In this document: positions 44,666-55,881 of the stretch, piece after piece
Layout of the letters: the number at the start of each line of letters is the position of its first letter
How positions within the stretch are numbered: position 1 is the first letter of the stretch
Origin: Thereva unica
Lineage: Eukaryota > Arthropoda > Insecta > Diptera > Therevidae
Length of the DNA stretch: 64,000 nucleotides
NCBI GenBank assembly: GCA_949987705.1
Contig: OX465281.1
Span: 223,233,978 to 223,297,977, forward strand
Reading direction: 5' to 3'
Notes under the pieces: generated by a model
Seen by the model: the letters and a program-made list of their open reading frames with translations, nothing else
Database searches by the model: none
Told to the model about the DNA's origin: nothing
Translations under genes and position numbers: made by a program

Positions 44666-45847
44666 ATGAGTGAAAAAACTCCAAAAGCATCACTAAATGC
44701 CAAAAGATTTCGATCGCAGGGCAAAAAACCAGGCGAAAACAGTACTCCACAGATTTCAAATTATTTCGCTCCACTACAAACAACGGCGGATGATGAAGAG
44801 GAATCCCGTTCGGATGATGTAAATCCCAATTCTGGTGCGAATAAAAACAAAAATATAATTTCAAGACCATCACCTATAAATGTTATCAAAAGCAATAGTG
44901 AATTTATTCATAAAACTCTAGCTGAAGATGAGATTACTGATTATGTCATTAAGCGCATGTCTATCGGGATAAAAATTTTACCGAAATCAATAGATGTGTA
45001 TGAAAAAATTTGTTTAAAGCTAAAGAAATTGAATTGCGAGTTTTACACCCACAGTCTAAGGACGGAATTACCTTTCAAGGTTACGTTATTTGGATTGGAA
45101 ACAACAGATTTTGAAGCTTTTAAAACCTATTTCATTACTGCTGGATTAAAGTGCCTCGAAATAAAACCTGTAACAAGAAAACAACCGGGTTCAATTCTAA
45201 AACAAATATTTTTTATAGTTTACTTCGAAAGAGGTTCAACAACCTTAAAAATATTGAGAGAAAAATTTAGTGTAATAAATAGAACAGTTGTGAGATGGGA
45301 TTTTCACAGGAAACTTCCCAATAAAATAACGCAATGTTACAATTGCCAAATGTTTGGTCATGGAGCCAGAAATTGTCATGTTAAAACCTTTTGTGGAAAA
45401 TGCTCAGAGAATCATGAAACCGCAAACTGTACGGCTCAAAACATTTTAAAGTGTGCAAACTGTCATGGTAATCACATATCTACAGATCCAAACTGTCCGA
45501 GTCGGAAAAACTATGTAGGTTTTCGTGAAAAAATGTCCACCAGAAGGCCTAAAAATGCACCAATAAATCGAGGTTATATCCCGCGCCGTGAGGATTTTCC
45601 CCCGCTGCGCAACACACGACTCAGCCAAAACTCTGGAGGTAACTTTAATTGGTCAACATTTAGATTAAATACTAACACAAATATTAGCACCGCAAACCCC
45701 AATGAAAATCCAAATCTCTTTAGTTTAAATGAAATACAAACACTTACCACTGAACTTGTATCTAGGTTAAAATTGTGTAAAGATAAGTTCGAACAATTTA
45801 ATGTAATAACAGAATTAGCTTTAAAGTATTTAACAAATGGACCGTAA
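44666..45847 (+). CDS. Jockey ORF1 (gag-like nucleocapsid protein), intact
   Basis: 393 residues from ATG at 44666. The N-terminal third is hydrophilic and Ser/Asn/Lys-rich. A central domain about residues 90-210 (RTELPFKVTLFGLETTDFEA, CLEIKPVTR) corresponds to the RNA-binding domain of Jockey gag. Three zinc knuckles follow about residues 222-275: CYNCQMFGHGARNC, CGKCSENHETANC, CANCHGNHISTDPNC. The protein binds the element's RNA to form the transposition particle. It ends TAA at 45845-45847 and overlaps the ORF2 start by 11 nt in another frame, suggesting termination-reinitiation. It is the only clearly intact retroelement gag in the window. Confidence 0.9.
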   Translation: MSEKTPKASLNAKRFRSQGKKPGENSTPQISNYFAPLQTTADDEEESRSDDVNPNSGANKNKNIISRPSPINVIKSNSEFIHKTLAEDEITDYVIKRMSIGIKILPKSIDVYEKICLKLKKLNCEFYTHSLRTELPFKVTLFGLETTDFEAFKTYFITAGLKCLEIKPVTRKQPGSILKQIFFIVYFERGSTTLKILREKFSVINRTVVRWDFHRKLPNKITQCYNCQMFGHGARNCHVKTFCGKCSENHETANCTAQNILKCANCHGNHISTDPNCPSRKNYVGFREKMSTRRPKNAPINRGYIPRREDFPPLRNTRLSQNSGGNFNWSTFRLNTNTNISTANPNENPNLFSLNEIQTLTTELVSRLKLCKDKFEQFNVITELALKYLTNGP

Positions 45848-48454
45848 TCAAATAAAAATAATCACTTGGAATGCCAGGGGTATTAGATCTAAGTTAGTTG
45901 AATTTTTTACTTTTATGCAAGAAAAATATATTGACGTAGCAATGGTCACCGAAACTGGTCTAAATTCTAGCATTACATTATCAAACCCAAATTATTTCTG
46001 CCACAGGTTAGATAGAGAAGGCTCGAGAGGTGGAGGAGTCGCACTTATTATACACAAAAAACTAAAAGTAAATCCTTTGCCATTGATTCCAACGAAGGTA
46101 ATTGAAACCATAGGGGCGGAAATTCAAATTGAAGAAAATCATGCATTAAATGTAGTTTGTGCTTATTTTCCTGGAGGTACGTCAAACCAACGAGCAAAAG
46201 TTTTGTTTAGAAACGATATTAGGATGCTGACCCGCCTAGGAGGTAAATTTATCATAGGGGGCGACTTAAACTGTAGACACCAGGCGTGGGGTTGCCTGCG
46301 TGCAAACTGTTGGGGAAATATCTTGCATGAGTTAAATTCTAACTATCCCTTCAATTTGTTATATCCGCCTGATCCTACCTATGTACCCAGTCAAACTAGA
46401 GTAAACCCATCCGTTCTGGACCTATTCCTAACAAATTGTCCTAATTTAGTTTCTCAGCCGTATGTAGTAAATGATCTCTCCTCGGACCACCTTCCGGTTT
46501 TCATTACACTGCAGCAAACCCCAACTATAAATGAATGCAATAGAGTCAATACAAAGCTCACAAACTGGGTTCACTTTCAAATCCTAGTAAAACATAAATT
46601 AAACCTATCTGCGTTGTCACTTTCTGCTATCCAATATAAGTCTGATGTCGATAGAATGATAATGAATGCAATAAACACTAGTATTGAAGCTGCTAGCCCG
46701 CCCCTTCTTTCTGTCAAAAGGCAGGAAGAATTACCGAAATATATACTTGACCTCATAGCCAGAAGGAATATGATACGTAGAAAATGGCTGCGTTATAGAT
46801 TACTGTGTTATAAGGACGAACTAGCCGATCTAAACTACCTTATTAAGAAATCTGTTATTGAACACAGAAACCGAAAGTGGAGCTCGCTTTTACAAGGTAT
46901 GGAGAAGTGTTCCAAGCCATTCTGGAACCTGGCCAAAATTACCAAAAACAAATGCAAGTCCATTCCAGTGCTTAAGGATGGAATTAATAGGTACATCACT
47001 TGCAGTGATAAAGCCGAAGTACTTTCCCAAATATTTGCGGCAAATTCAACCATATCTGACCATCTCAGCAATGCCGCTACCACTCAGCTAGTCGAAGCAA
47101 CGTTAAATCGCCTGGTTGCGTAAAGCACTCAGATCGATTCTCATTGGTGCGTCCGCCCTAAAGAGATAAAAAATATAATAAAACATTCACGGACAAAAAA
47201 AGCTTGTGGTCTTGATGGTGTTTCAAACAAAAGCCTAAAAGCACTTCCGCGTTGTGGAATAGTTTACCTTGCGTTTATCATAAACTCTTGTCTTAAGCTC
47301 AAATACTTCCCAGTAGCATGGAAAGAGGCAAAAGTAATTCCAATCTTAAAACCCTGTAAACCAGCATGTGACCCTTGTAGCTACCGTCCTATTAGATTAT
47401 TAAGTAATCTGGCGAAAATATTGGAGAAAGTAATTAAAAAGAAAATGATCGATCATATCGAAAGCAGAAACCTGTTACCCAATGAACAGTTTGGTTTTAG
47501 AGCTGGGCATAACACAACCCATCCCCTTCTAAGAATTTCCCAACATATAAAAAAGAATTTTGCTCTGGGTAAATCCACAGGTCTTGTTCTCCTTGATGTG
47601 CAGGCTGCTTTTGATTCGGTATGGCACGACGCCTTATTACATAAAATTATCAATTTTGGGTTTCCTGTACCTCTCGTAGGACTGGTTCGTGATTTCCTTC
47701 ACGATCGCTCGTTCAGGGTACATTTAGGACTGGCATCATCTGCACCAAGACGTATCACTGCAGGAGTACCTCAAGGTTCGGTATTAGGTCCAATTCTTTA
47801 TAACATCTACACTTCCGATCTTCCTAGCATACCTAACTGTTTCTCATCTATATTCGCCGATGATACAGCCATATTCACTTCTCATAAAGACGCGACCAAT
47901 ATATGCTCGAACTTGCAAAACGGTCTCGACATCTTGTCTGATTATTTTTGCAATTGGAAAATAAAAATAAATCCAAACAAAACTCAATTCATGTTCTTCA
48001 CACGAAGGAGAAGCCCCCATTTCCTACCTAGCACTGATTTGTGCCTAAATGGCCATAGTGTACATTGGTCTGATGAAGTGAAATACCTAGGTATCAAACT
48101 CTAGATAAAATAAGCCTACTAATAAGAACCATGTACCCCTTTATAAACAGAAGGTCAACCCTAAGTACGGAAAATAAGCTCATCATATATAAAGTTATTT
48201 TTCAATCAGTTATGATATACGGTGCTCCCCTATGGTTTAAATGTGCACAGACTCACATAAATAAATTGCAAGTTTCCCAAAACAAAATACTAAAAATGAT
48301 ATTTCGCTTACCTAGGCATTCCTCCACCTCACGGCTGCATAGTTTGGCCAAGATAGATACTATTCATGTAAGATTAAATTCCTTAGCAAATAAGTTTTAT
48401 GATACATGTGTTTTATCGGAAAATCCTTTAATTCGGCAACTTGTCGATAGTTAG
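45837..48454 (+). pseudogene. Jockey ORF2 (endonuclease and RT), two lesions
   Basis: ATG at 45837. APE-type endonuclease about residues 1-225: ITWNARGIRSKL, VTETGL, GGDLNCRHQAWG, SSDHLPVFITL. An in-frame TAA at 47121-47123 is the first lesion; the same frame then continues with KACGLDGVSNKSLKAL, SYRPIRLLSNLAKILEKV, LLDVQAAFDSVWHDALL, GVPQGSVLGPILYNIYTSDL and the catalytic SIFADDTAIF. A frameshift and a small deletion at about 48098-48115 come next, and the C-terminus resumes at MYPFINRRSTLSTENKLIIY to a stop at 48454. The enzyme would nick target DNA and reverse-transcribe the RNA; this copy cannot make a full-length protein. Confidence 0.88.
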
Positions 48455-48769
48455 TTTGCAAGGATTAGGTTAAGCACTTAGGTTAGGTTTATTAAAACTT
48501 TCACTGGGTTTTGAAGAATTTTTCCCAAAATTGTTCTAGTTTTTATTCAAATAAAATAAATTTCGGCTCGCCCACATAATAATATTATAGATGAATGAAG
48601 ATCCCTTCTAGCACTAAGATATGTTGATTTTCTATTGGATGTATACACAGTGTCAAACTTAGAAATAAATAAATTGAATTGAAAAAAAAACAACTTTAGA
48701 TAAGTGGGAGGACTCTGCGTTCACATCTACCTTATTCACGAAAATGTGTCATACGCTTACAAAAACACA

Positions 48770-48905
48770 GAGTAAGTAAAACTCTACCAAAAAAATTCAA
48801 AACGCCCTAGCGTTACTATTACCCCTCCCATACGATTTTTTATTCATCTCACCAAAATCTGTCAAGAGCCGGCCGATTTGTAAACTTAACAAATACACCC
48901 TATAC
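48770..48905. repeat. Relative of the mariner-type right flank
   Basis: AAAACTCTACCAAAAAAATTC and CTCACCAAAATCTGTCA match 34267-34390 (AAAACTCTACCAAAAAAATG ... CTCACCAAAGCC). A solo terminus; no transposase is present. Confidence 0.5.
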
Positions 48906-48923
48906 CTATAAGCTACTTCTTAA

Positions 48924-49252
48924 TACCCCGGCTTCATCAGCCAAACTTCGCAAGTTCGAGCAAATAGGTGTACTGAGCTTCAATTTTAGCCTCAGTTCCC
49001 ATACATTTTCACATGTTGAACTCAGGAAAAATCAAGCCTGAGTTCGCCCAACAAAACATGAAATTGAGATTTAAAGTAAAAGCTCGCCAAAAAGAGAGTA
49101 ATCAACTGGAATAATGAAATATCATTCCAGTGAGATTTTTCATTTCTAACTTCTGGCGAAAAACCAAAGCACGAACTGAACATCCCAGTCGGCGAAGCCA
49201 CTTATGCAGATTGAAATGAACTATATTGAACTGGGGCCGGTAAAGCCGGGGA
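48924..49252. mobile_element. Harbinger-like MITE, copy 1
   Basis: TACCCCGGCTTCATC at the left and GGTAAAGCCGGGGA at the right, flanked by TAA (48921-48923 and 49253-49255). It shares internal sequence with 55039-55389 (ATCAACTGGAAT, CATTCCAGT, TGGCGAAAAA, ACTGAACAT). Confidence 0.75.
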
Positions 49253-49636
49253 TAATTTTCACTCATTTTAAACCTCTAGGTATCCAAAAATCATATTTGG
49301 CACTGACATAGAATATTATAGACTTATAAAGGGCCCCATATCTCTAATAGGTTTGTGTCTTATGAAGTCTAAATCCGGCCCTGCTTATGGTTAGTATAAA
49401 AAAATGCTTTATTTTGTTTTTATTGTGTTTGGTTTAGAGGATAATTGGACAGAAACCCATTTAACATTTTTTTCAAGCCCCACCTAATTTTAGACGCAGG
49501 AGCCGCCACTGCGCCCGTAATTCATAGAACAATTTTACCTAAAAATGTAAATTTTTCCTCTATTTCTTGGGTTAAATAATTGTTTTAACAATTTTTTTCA
49601 CATCTCGAACTGTTACACGAACTTCCCTTATAATAT

Positions 49637-49713
49637 ACGTGGGAAAGGCATAGAACCGTGGCGCTGCCAGGATTCGAACCCGGGACCTCTGGGATGGTGG
49701 TCAGGCCCCTTAT
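49637..49713 (-). mobile_element. tRNA-derived SINE, truncated copy 3
   Basis: The minus strand reads CACCATCCCAGAGGTCCCGG and GGTTCGAATCCTGGCAGCGC, then CTTTCCCAC. This is the head-body junction of the SINE at 10112-10346, with the first 30 bp of the head and most of the body missing. Confidence 0.7.
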
Positions 49714-49719
49714 TTAATT

Positions 49720-50419
49720 TATACAAATCGGACAATATTTATAGGTCGCTACTGGCAACCAATTATTGCACGGTGCTCCATTAACTTATCGAATGGGACC
49801 TATAGGTTATTCATTCATACACGAGGGATCATGGTTCCGGAGCAAAAGCTATTTTTAGGCAAGGGAGGCGTTCGGAGATGAAATAAGTGGAGAGTTTCGT
49901 GCTTCGGTGGAAACTTTTGTGCTCCTGCTTTAGACCTGCGAATACGGGAAGCACGCACTCACACAAATTAGAATTAATACGTTGCCATGGAGTTAAAAAT
50001 AATAAACTTTCAAACAGTCAAAAATTAAAAGTGAAAAAGACCAATATAGTTGCCAGAAATTTAGATGCTTCACTTCACCAATGTTGATTTCTTCCTTTCA
50101 GAATATTTCTTCCTACAGTCTTTACCTACCAATAACACAAATTGCTTCTGTTCTTCGTTGTAGGTGTGAAGCTTCGTAGTTGCTTTCTTGCAGTTGTCAA
50201 AGTTTTTGAGCAGCTCAAGCTCATTTCAGGAGCAGACGTAGAATCGGGTGCAGTCATCCAAACCTTACTGTAAAGTCTGACAAAAAAAAGCAACTGTCAA
50301 GAATTCAATGTTACCCCTTTTTGTTAGCTTCAACTGTTTCGTGAACATTCATATCTTAAAAGTGAAGATATCTTTTGACATCCATCTACTTCAGCGGGTA
50401 TAGATGTTTTCAAACTCTG
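49720..50419. other. Interval without recognisable gene
   Basis: No supported gene. The 66-codon frame at 49887-50087 shows no domain. Confidence 0.4.
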
Positions 50420-50491
50420 CGACGCACAGTGGTCTGAAATCCCCAAAACCTGGACAAAATTAATTTACTACCGTAAGAAAAATTATTTTTT

Positions 50492-50975
50492 TATGAAAAT
50501 CGGTATATGGGGGGTTTCGCGGTCGCTGAGTAAGAATCCGTTATCAGATTTTCAAAAAACAAAATGGTGGATCCAATATGGCGACCAACTTTATGAAAAT
50601 TTAAGCAAATTTGATGAAAATCGGTATATGGGGATTTTCGCGGTCGCTGAGTACGAATCCGTTATCAGATTTTCAAAAAACAAAATGGCGGATCCAATAT
50701 GGCGACCAAATTTAAGAAAATTTAAGCAAATTTGATAAAAATTGCTATATGGGGGTTTTCAGGGTCACTGAGTAAGAATCCGTTATCAGGTTTGAAAAAA
50801 AACAAAATGGCGCATCCAATATGGCGACCAACTTTGTTCATATTTAATTGAATTGAATGAAATTATGCAATAATGGCTGTTCGGAGTCGCTAATTATTAT
50901 TCGGTCATTAGATTTTTACAAAACAAAATAGTGGATCCAATATGGCGGCCAATTTTATTTTTTTGAATTAAATGA
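50492..50975. repeat. Four 121-bp tandem repeats inside Transib-like element 1
   Basis: CGGTATATGG or its variants start at 50501, 50622, 50743 and about 50864. Each unit carries AATCCGTTATCAG, AAAATGGCGGATCC and CAATATGGCGACC. The frame at 50493-50735 is a by-product of the repeat. Confidence 0.85.
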
Positions 50976-51169
50976 AAATCTGTAATAAGGACGTTTTGTG
51001 GCTGCTCAGTAATAATTTTTAACGAAAATGTACTAGAATTGTTAATGAAAATAACAATTAATGTTAATGAATAACAATTATTAAATTAATTTTAGATGCA
51101 AACTTTTTTTCAAGTTCAAATACATTAGGCTTTATTTGTTGCAAAGATTTGTTATAAATACTTTGTTAT

Positions 51170-52110
51170 AAAGATGAAAAAAAGTTAATATAAAGCGCCT
51201 GAATAGGACGTTCAAAACTATACGTTGAGAAAATATGTAGTATATCATGGATTTTTCTATTTCTTGTTAAGGAGTGCCTTTGCCGACACTGCGACCTATT
51301 TATTTGGTCTATTGTGCCATCCCCGTCTTTAAAAACCATCAAGGTTAAGGCTTCCAATATAGCCTAAAACTGATTTAGGATTTCTGTCCCAAATGTCCCT
51401 GGGGGTAGGGAAGTCACGATGGAGGAGGCCCAATCTCTTCCTCGGTGTAGCCTCACAGTCGCACAGCAAGCGCTCCGCAGTTTCGGGAGCTGCTCCGCAG
51501 AACCGACAGCTACAATCAGCTACCAGACCTATTTTGTTTAGATGGTAGTTAAGCGAACAGTGGCCCGTCAAGAGCTCTATTATTATTTTTAGCTGCCACC
51601 TGTTGAGCTGTAAAAGTTGTCCCGCTTTAGCTTTATCGATTTGGATGAATCTTTTAGCTTGACGAGCACCCTGGGCGTTTGTCCAGCTATGAAAAAACAG
51701 CTGGTCGATTTTTGATGGCCGTTCTAAGGTGGTAGCTTGCTAAGCTACAGAAAGGTTCCGGACCGATAGGTGATGAGTTTGCGCCTACTCTAGCCAGGCT
51801 GTCGGCAATTTCATTACCAATGTGACCTCCGTGGCCCGGAATCCACATCAGCGTGACACTGTTGTTCCTGCTTAAGAATTTCAAACATCGGAGACAATCC
51901 AGGACAGTCTTTGATGACACCCTGTGAGATTTAATGGCCAGCAATGCAGCTTGACTGTCGGAGAAAATAACAATGTTAGAGCTATTTGGAGCTTTATTAA
52001 GACTCTATACAAGTCTGAGCACACACCTGGATGGCAAGTAACTCGGCCTGAAACACAGTGGGGGTTAGTGCCCAGGGCCATGGATATTTTGCTCTATCGT
52101 GGATAGAATG
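51170..52110 (-). pseudogene. I-superfamily RNase H and C-terminal fragment
   Basis: On the minus strand: FQAELLAIQVCAQTC, IFSDSQAALLAIKSHRVSSK, VTLMWIPGHGGHIGNEIADS and LARVGAN form an RNase H domain (SDSQAA and WIPGH..HxGNExAD motifs). Then MTGHCSLNYHLNKIGL and CRFCGAAPETAERLLCDC form the typical C-terminal Cys/His motif. The two parts are in different frames with a stop between. No RT is attached, so it is a 5'-truncated copy. It lies wholly within Transib-like element 1. Confidence 0.8.
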
Positions 52111-52634
52111 ACATGGAGCAAGCAGGAGCAGCTGATTTTTTTATATGTTTTGCAGAGTGGATTAATAAACAATTACATGCGTATTACTTAGTGGAAGTCG
52201 ATGGAAGTTTGTACTTAGCCATCAATTTATAAGCCGAATCGTTTATCAAATCACCACAATTTACTACATATTTGATCATAAATAAACAATACAATTATTT
52301 ATTTATGTTCATTTCAATAACACAGTATAATTGTACTTACTCTTAGGAGAAGAAACCTTTTTACAAAAAAGAAAACGGGTAAACGTACTGCAATCTACAC
52401 GCAAAAACCTAACACGTGCTTTTGCTCCGAAAGAACGTGCTGCGTGTAGCGTGTTCGACACTCACTTTCCAAATGGAGTACAAAAGAGATTTCGAACATC
52501 TGCTTCTTGCCAAGGGTCTTGAAATACTCCAGGGGGGCCACCATACCTAACCCACGTGAAAAAAGGACCTAAGTAAAAACTTTCGTTTTGGTACTTTTGT
52601 CCAGGTTTTGGGGGTTTCAGACCACTGTGCGACG

Positions 52635-53430
52635 TTTGGTGCAGGCTGGGGTATAAAGCTCTTAAAAATGTATAAAAGTTGGAAAAAGCTTCATTTAACT
52701 CCTCCTATCAAATCATTATTGTCATTTAATCAGTCACGACTGTGTGCTGGTAGAGGAAGGTGTATTTTTCCGGCGCTTTAACTTAAAATTAACAAATTAA
52801 AATACGTCTTTTTGTATATATTTTTTTTTTCAGGGTTTTGTATTTTACACCTCTGCTACAAAGATTGTTTGTAGCTATTTCTATTAAAAAATACGAAATT
52901 TGTGTTTTCAACTCTTTGATTACTAGATTGTTGACGTTTTCCGCCAGTTTTCCTCGGGGGGGGGTGTCGCTTGCGGCTGCGGAGATATCGCGTTTTTGCC
53001 GTGTTTTTATAGGACCCAAAATGTCGAATATGAAATTCTATACTACAGTCTTGTCTTACAAAAATGTTGACCCGATTAACCCGGGGTCGAACGCCCTATA
53101 GAAACAAACCGAGATGCAAGGAAAACACGGGAAAACGCGATATCTCTGGCGGCCATAATGTCCAAAGTCCCAAGGAAGCTGTGGACCAATTTTCACACAT
53201 TTTGAGGTTTTGTCGCCTTTCGTGCGTTTTTTTTGCCTATTTCTCCCGGGCTATCAATTGTGATTCTATTAATTAATTAAATTCTCTGAAGTTTAAATTA
53301 AATGGAGCCTCATAGAAAATTTGTTTCATTATTTTCTAGTTATGAAACCGAATTAATTGAATATTCTGATGGCCGGTTAAGCGTAAAATAAATACACACA
53401 TACCTTCGTAAAAGCATTAAAATTGTTCGT
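52635..53430. other. Interval with an inverted repeat, no gene
   Basis: GAGATATCGCGTTTTTGCCG (52981) and its complement CGGGAAAACGCGATATCTC (to about 53149) form an inverted pair with CGTGTTTT/AAAACACG extensions, possibly MITE ends. A poly-G run lies at 52957-52965. Confidence 0.45.
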
Positions 53431-53688
53431 GTGAAGGCATGCAATTCATGTAGTATTGAATTATTACAAATTTGTACTATTTTAAAACCAGTGCCATCAG
53501 ATACCAATGCAGGATTGCGTAACTGCACGCAAATTAGAATGCGATTTCAGGAATTGCGGGGCGCAAATGCGATTATCCCGATTCAAAATAAGAACCCCGT
53601 GGCTAATTACAAGGATTGTCTGTTCGTTGTCCGGCGGTGTATTGACATCATCGCCAGAGAATCCTTTTCAATAAAATTGTGTCAATGA
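53431..53688 (+). CDS. Hypothetical open frame, 85 codons
   Basis: Open from a GTG at 53431 with no early ATG. It reads KACNSCSIELLQICTILKPV ... ELRGANAIIPIQNKNPV ... DCLFVVRRCIDIIARESF, with diverse composition and several Cys, and could be an exon. No family is recognised and no convincing splice pair was found. It may equally be chance. Confidence 0.2.
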   Translation: MKACNSCSIELLQICTILKPVPSDTNAGLRNCTQIRMRFQELRGANAIIPIQNKNPVANYKDCLFVVRRCIDIIARESFSIKLCQ

Positions 53689-53689
53689 A

Positions 53690-55035
53690 CCCGAATACGT
53701 GAGATGGAATTTGCAACTGGCATTAATGATTTTATATTGTCGCAGGATAGTGACCTAGTAAATCCTGATGGGATTATAAGCTGTTTACAAGCCATGATTT
53801 ATAAAATTGTTCAACCCTTTTGGGGTTACTAAAGGTCTCTTCTCTTCTCAAAATAAAATTAAAATTCTTGATGCATTTAATTAAACAATCTTAGAAGAAA
53901 TGTCCTTTTTTAAGAATCCTTTATTTTGTTGTATCCTGGAAAATAGGATTCGGTGGCGAAATTTTTGAAGTGACTACGTAAATATTTGTTCAGGATCAAA
54001 GGAGGAACTCTGTCTGATAGATTCTCTATATTTTAACGAGATTTTCATCTCTGCTGCTTCCACATAGGTCCAGGCGTCACATAAAAGCAAATATATTGAT
54101 TCTACGTATGAAAATATTTAATAATTTAAAAATAGATTTTATAAAGGAAAACTTTGAAGAGACCATTTGCAGCAATTCGATTTGTATATTGGCATGGAAA
54201 ATGTGTATGCGATTGAAGCGATTGATATTTTTTTATAGATTTGCAGATGTCCTTGATAGCAATTTCATGATCAAGTTGAATTAAACTGAGGATTTTAAAA
54301 TTTATTTAATTTATCTATGATTGAACAAGTTTATCTCTCTCTCTATTTGAACAAGTTTGGAAATATTATGTCTTTGTAGATCGGATGGTAAAATTTTTCA
54401 TTAAAATCAGTCATTACTTAAGTCCATTATGAAAATTACGTGATTGGCTGTACTGGAACAACTTTTCAAAGTAAATTAATCCTGTTTCGAATGGTTAAAG
54501 GTAGAGGGATGCATAGATCAATAGGGGTGATTTCATAATGAATAGATTAATAAGCAAAATGCAGGGGCATCGGAGCGCGTGGGGATGGAAGGAAAAGTAC
54601 ACGCACACACTTACGCTTTGGGTGGGGAAATCCACACCCTAAAAATTTCATGTACATCTGATATCCCAAAACTTTAGGGGGCTATCTTCTTCGCAGGTGA
54701 CGAAAGATTGTGGGTTAAGGTCTCACACAAGCAAAGCTTTTCATACGAAAACTACATAAATATATTATATTAGAGCTATTAAGACCTTGAATTGGGAATG
54801 CCGTAAGAGAGATTTATTCGTAGGCTCCCCATGAGAACTCCATGTAGCAAATGAGAGGCCTGACGAAAGAGTTTCCTCATGAACACCATTCAAAAAAATC
54901 AGCGATACTGAAGTGAGGTATACCTTATCACTTTTTAATAATGGCCCAAGTAGACAAACCTTAGTTTAAATGAAATGGGGCAATATCTGTTTTACGTATT
55001 CGGAGAGCATTTTGAAAAGCGTTAAAGAAATACCC
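53690..55035. other. Interval without recognisable gene
   Basis: 1.3 kb with only short frames and a (TC)n tract near 54335. Confidence 0.45.
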
Positions 55036-55038
55036 TAA

Positions 55039-55389
55039 TACCCTGGCTTCACCGGCTAAACTGCGCAAATTCAAGCAAATTGGCGAACTGAACTTTTAAA
55101 TAACCTCAGTTCGCATACAATTTGCATATATTTAGCTGAGGATAAACAAACCTCAGTTCGACCAACTGCGTTCGAACGAAACTTGAACGTATAACCTAGC
55201 TCAAAATAGGGCAATCAACTGGAATACAGGATTGCCATTCCAGTTGGCTTTTGCATTTCTGACTTTTGGCGAAAAAGCAACAACAATCATTTCAAGCACT
55301 AACTGAACATATACTTGACTTTAGCCGTTGAAGTCACTTATCTGGATTGTACTGAACATTATTGAACTGAGGTTGGTGATGTCGCGGCA
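55039..55389. mobile_element. Harbinger-like MITE, copy 2
   Basis: TACCCTGGCTTCACCGGC at the left and GATGTCGCGGCA at the right, flanked by TAA (55036-55038 and 55390-55392). The internal sequence aligns with 48924-49252. Confidence 0.7.
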
Positions 55390-55486
55390 TAAGCTTTAGT
55401 TTAACTCATACAAAGTTTTAGTTCTTGTTGTTGCATTGCTTCATATTTCAGGCAATTATGTTTGTGATCGTGAACTGTATAATTTA

Positions 55487-55745
55487 GCCTACCCAATAGA
55501 CCAAAGGTTCTGGTCCGATTACAGAGGTTAAGCAGCATTGGACGTAATTAGTACTCAGTTGGGAGAAGTGTTGGGTAGGACACGATTATAAAATGAGTTT
55601 GTAAGGGGAGCCTCTTTTTCCTTTTGAACCAGTACAATGTCTCACAATGGCGAGGTGCCATTGTATTGCTAGCACAGCAGGTAGTGAATGGCTCAAATGT
55701 TGCGAAAGAGGGGATACGATAAATGATGAATAAATGAATGGGAAT
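55487..55745 (+). mobile_element. 5S rRNA-derived SINE (SINE3-like)
   Basis: 55487-55581 resembles 5S rRNA: GGTTCTGGTCCGATTACAGA, GGTTAAGCAGCATTGGACG, TTAGTACTCAGTTGGGAGA. These match the 'GGTTCTCGTCCGATCACCGA' and box A/C regions of the 5S internal promoter. Helix I is kept (GCCTACCCAA with TTGGGTAGGAC), but the first ~25 nt of the usual molecule are missing. A non-5S body follows (CACAATGGCGAGGTGCCATT...) and an ATGATGAATAAATGAA tail. This indicates a SINE, not a functional 5S gene. Confidence 0.65.
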
Positions 55746-55881
55746 ACAAAAAATTCTTTAAAATTGTACTGCATAAGGAAAAACATATTTACAGATTTAA
55801 AATGAAACTCCTTAAAAATAAAATAACACGAAAATATTTTATTTGTTATAGATAGAGATTTTAAAATAAAAATAAAAATTT

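Larger units (their letters stand above)
44460..48690 (+). mobile_element. Complete Jockey-type non-LTR retrotransposon
   Basis: Starts ACTTCAGTTTCGATTACACT, the typical initiator-like 5' end of Jockey elements, and ends with AATAAATAAA and an A-run at 48682-48690. It is flanked by an exact duplication CAACTTTAGA (44450-44459 and 48691-48700). A 5' UTR of about 200 bp, ORF1, ORF2 and a 3' UTR of about 235 bp are present. The preserved TSD and intact ORF1 imply a fairly recent insertion, though ORF2 is broken. Confidence 0.92.
50425..52629. mobile_element. Transib-like element 1
   Basis: Ends CACAGTGGTCTGAAATCCCC and the complement of CACAGTGGTCTGAAACCCCC. The 35-bp TIR has one mismatch and continues AAAACCTGGACAAAA. 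It is flanked by CGACG on both sides (50420-50424 and 52630-52634). The CACAGTG heptamer and the GC-rich 5-bp duplication of the form CGNCG are hallmarks of Transib, the superfamily from which RAG1 is thought to derive. It contains 121-bp tandem repeats and an RNase H fragment and no transposase, so it is non-autonomous. Confidence 0.75.

Noticed and set aside
55487..55581. Functional 5S rRNA gene
   Set aside because: About 25 nt short, with diverged loops and fused to a non-5S body with a short-repeat tail.
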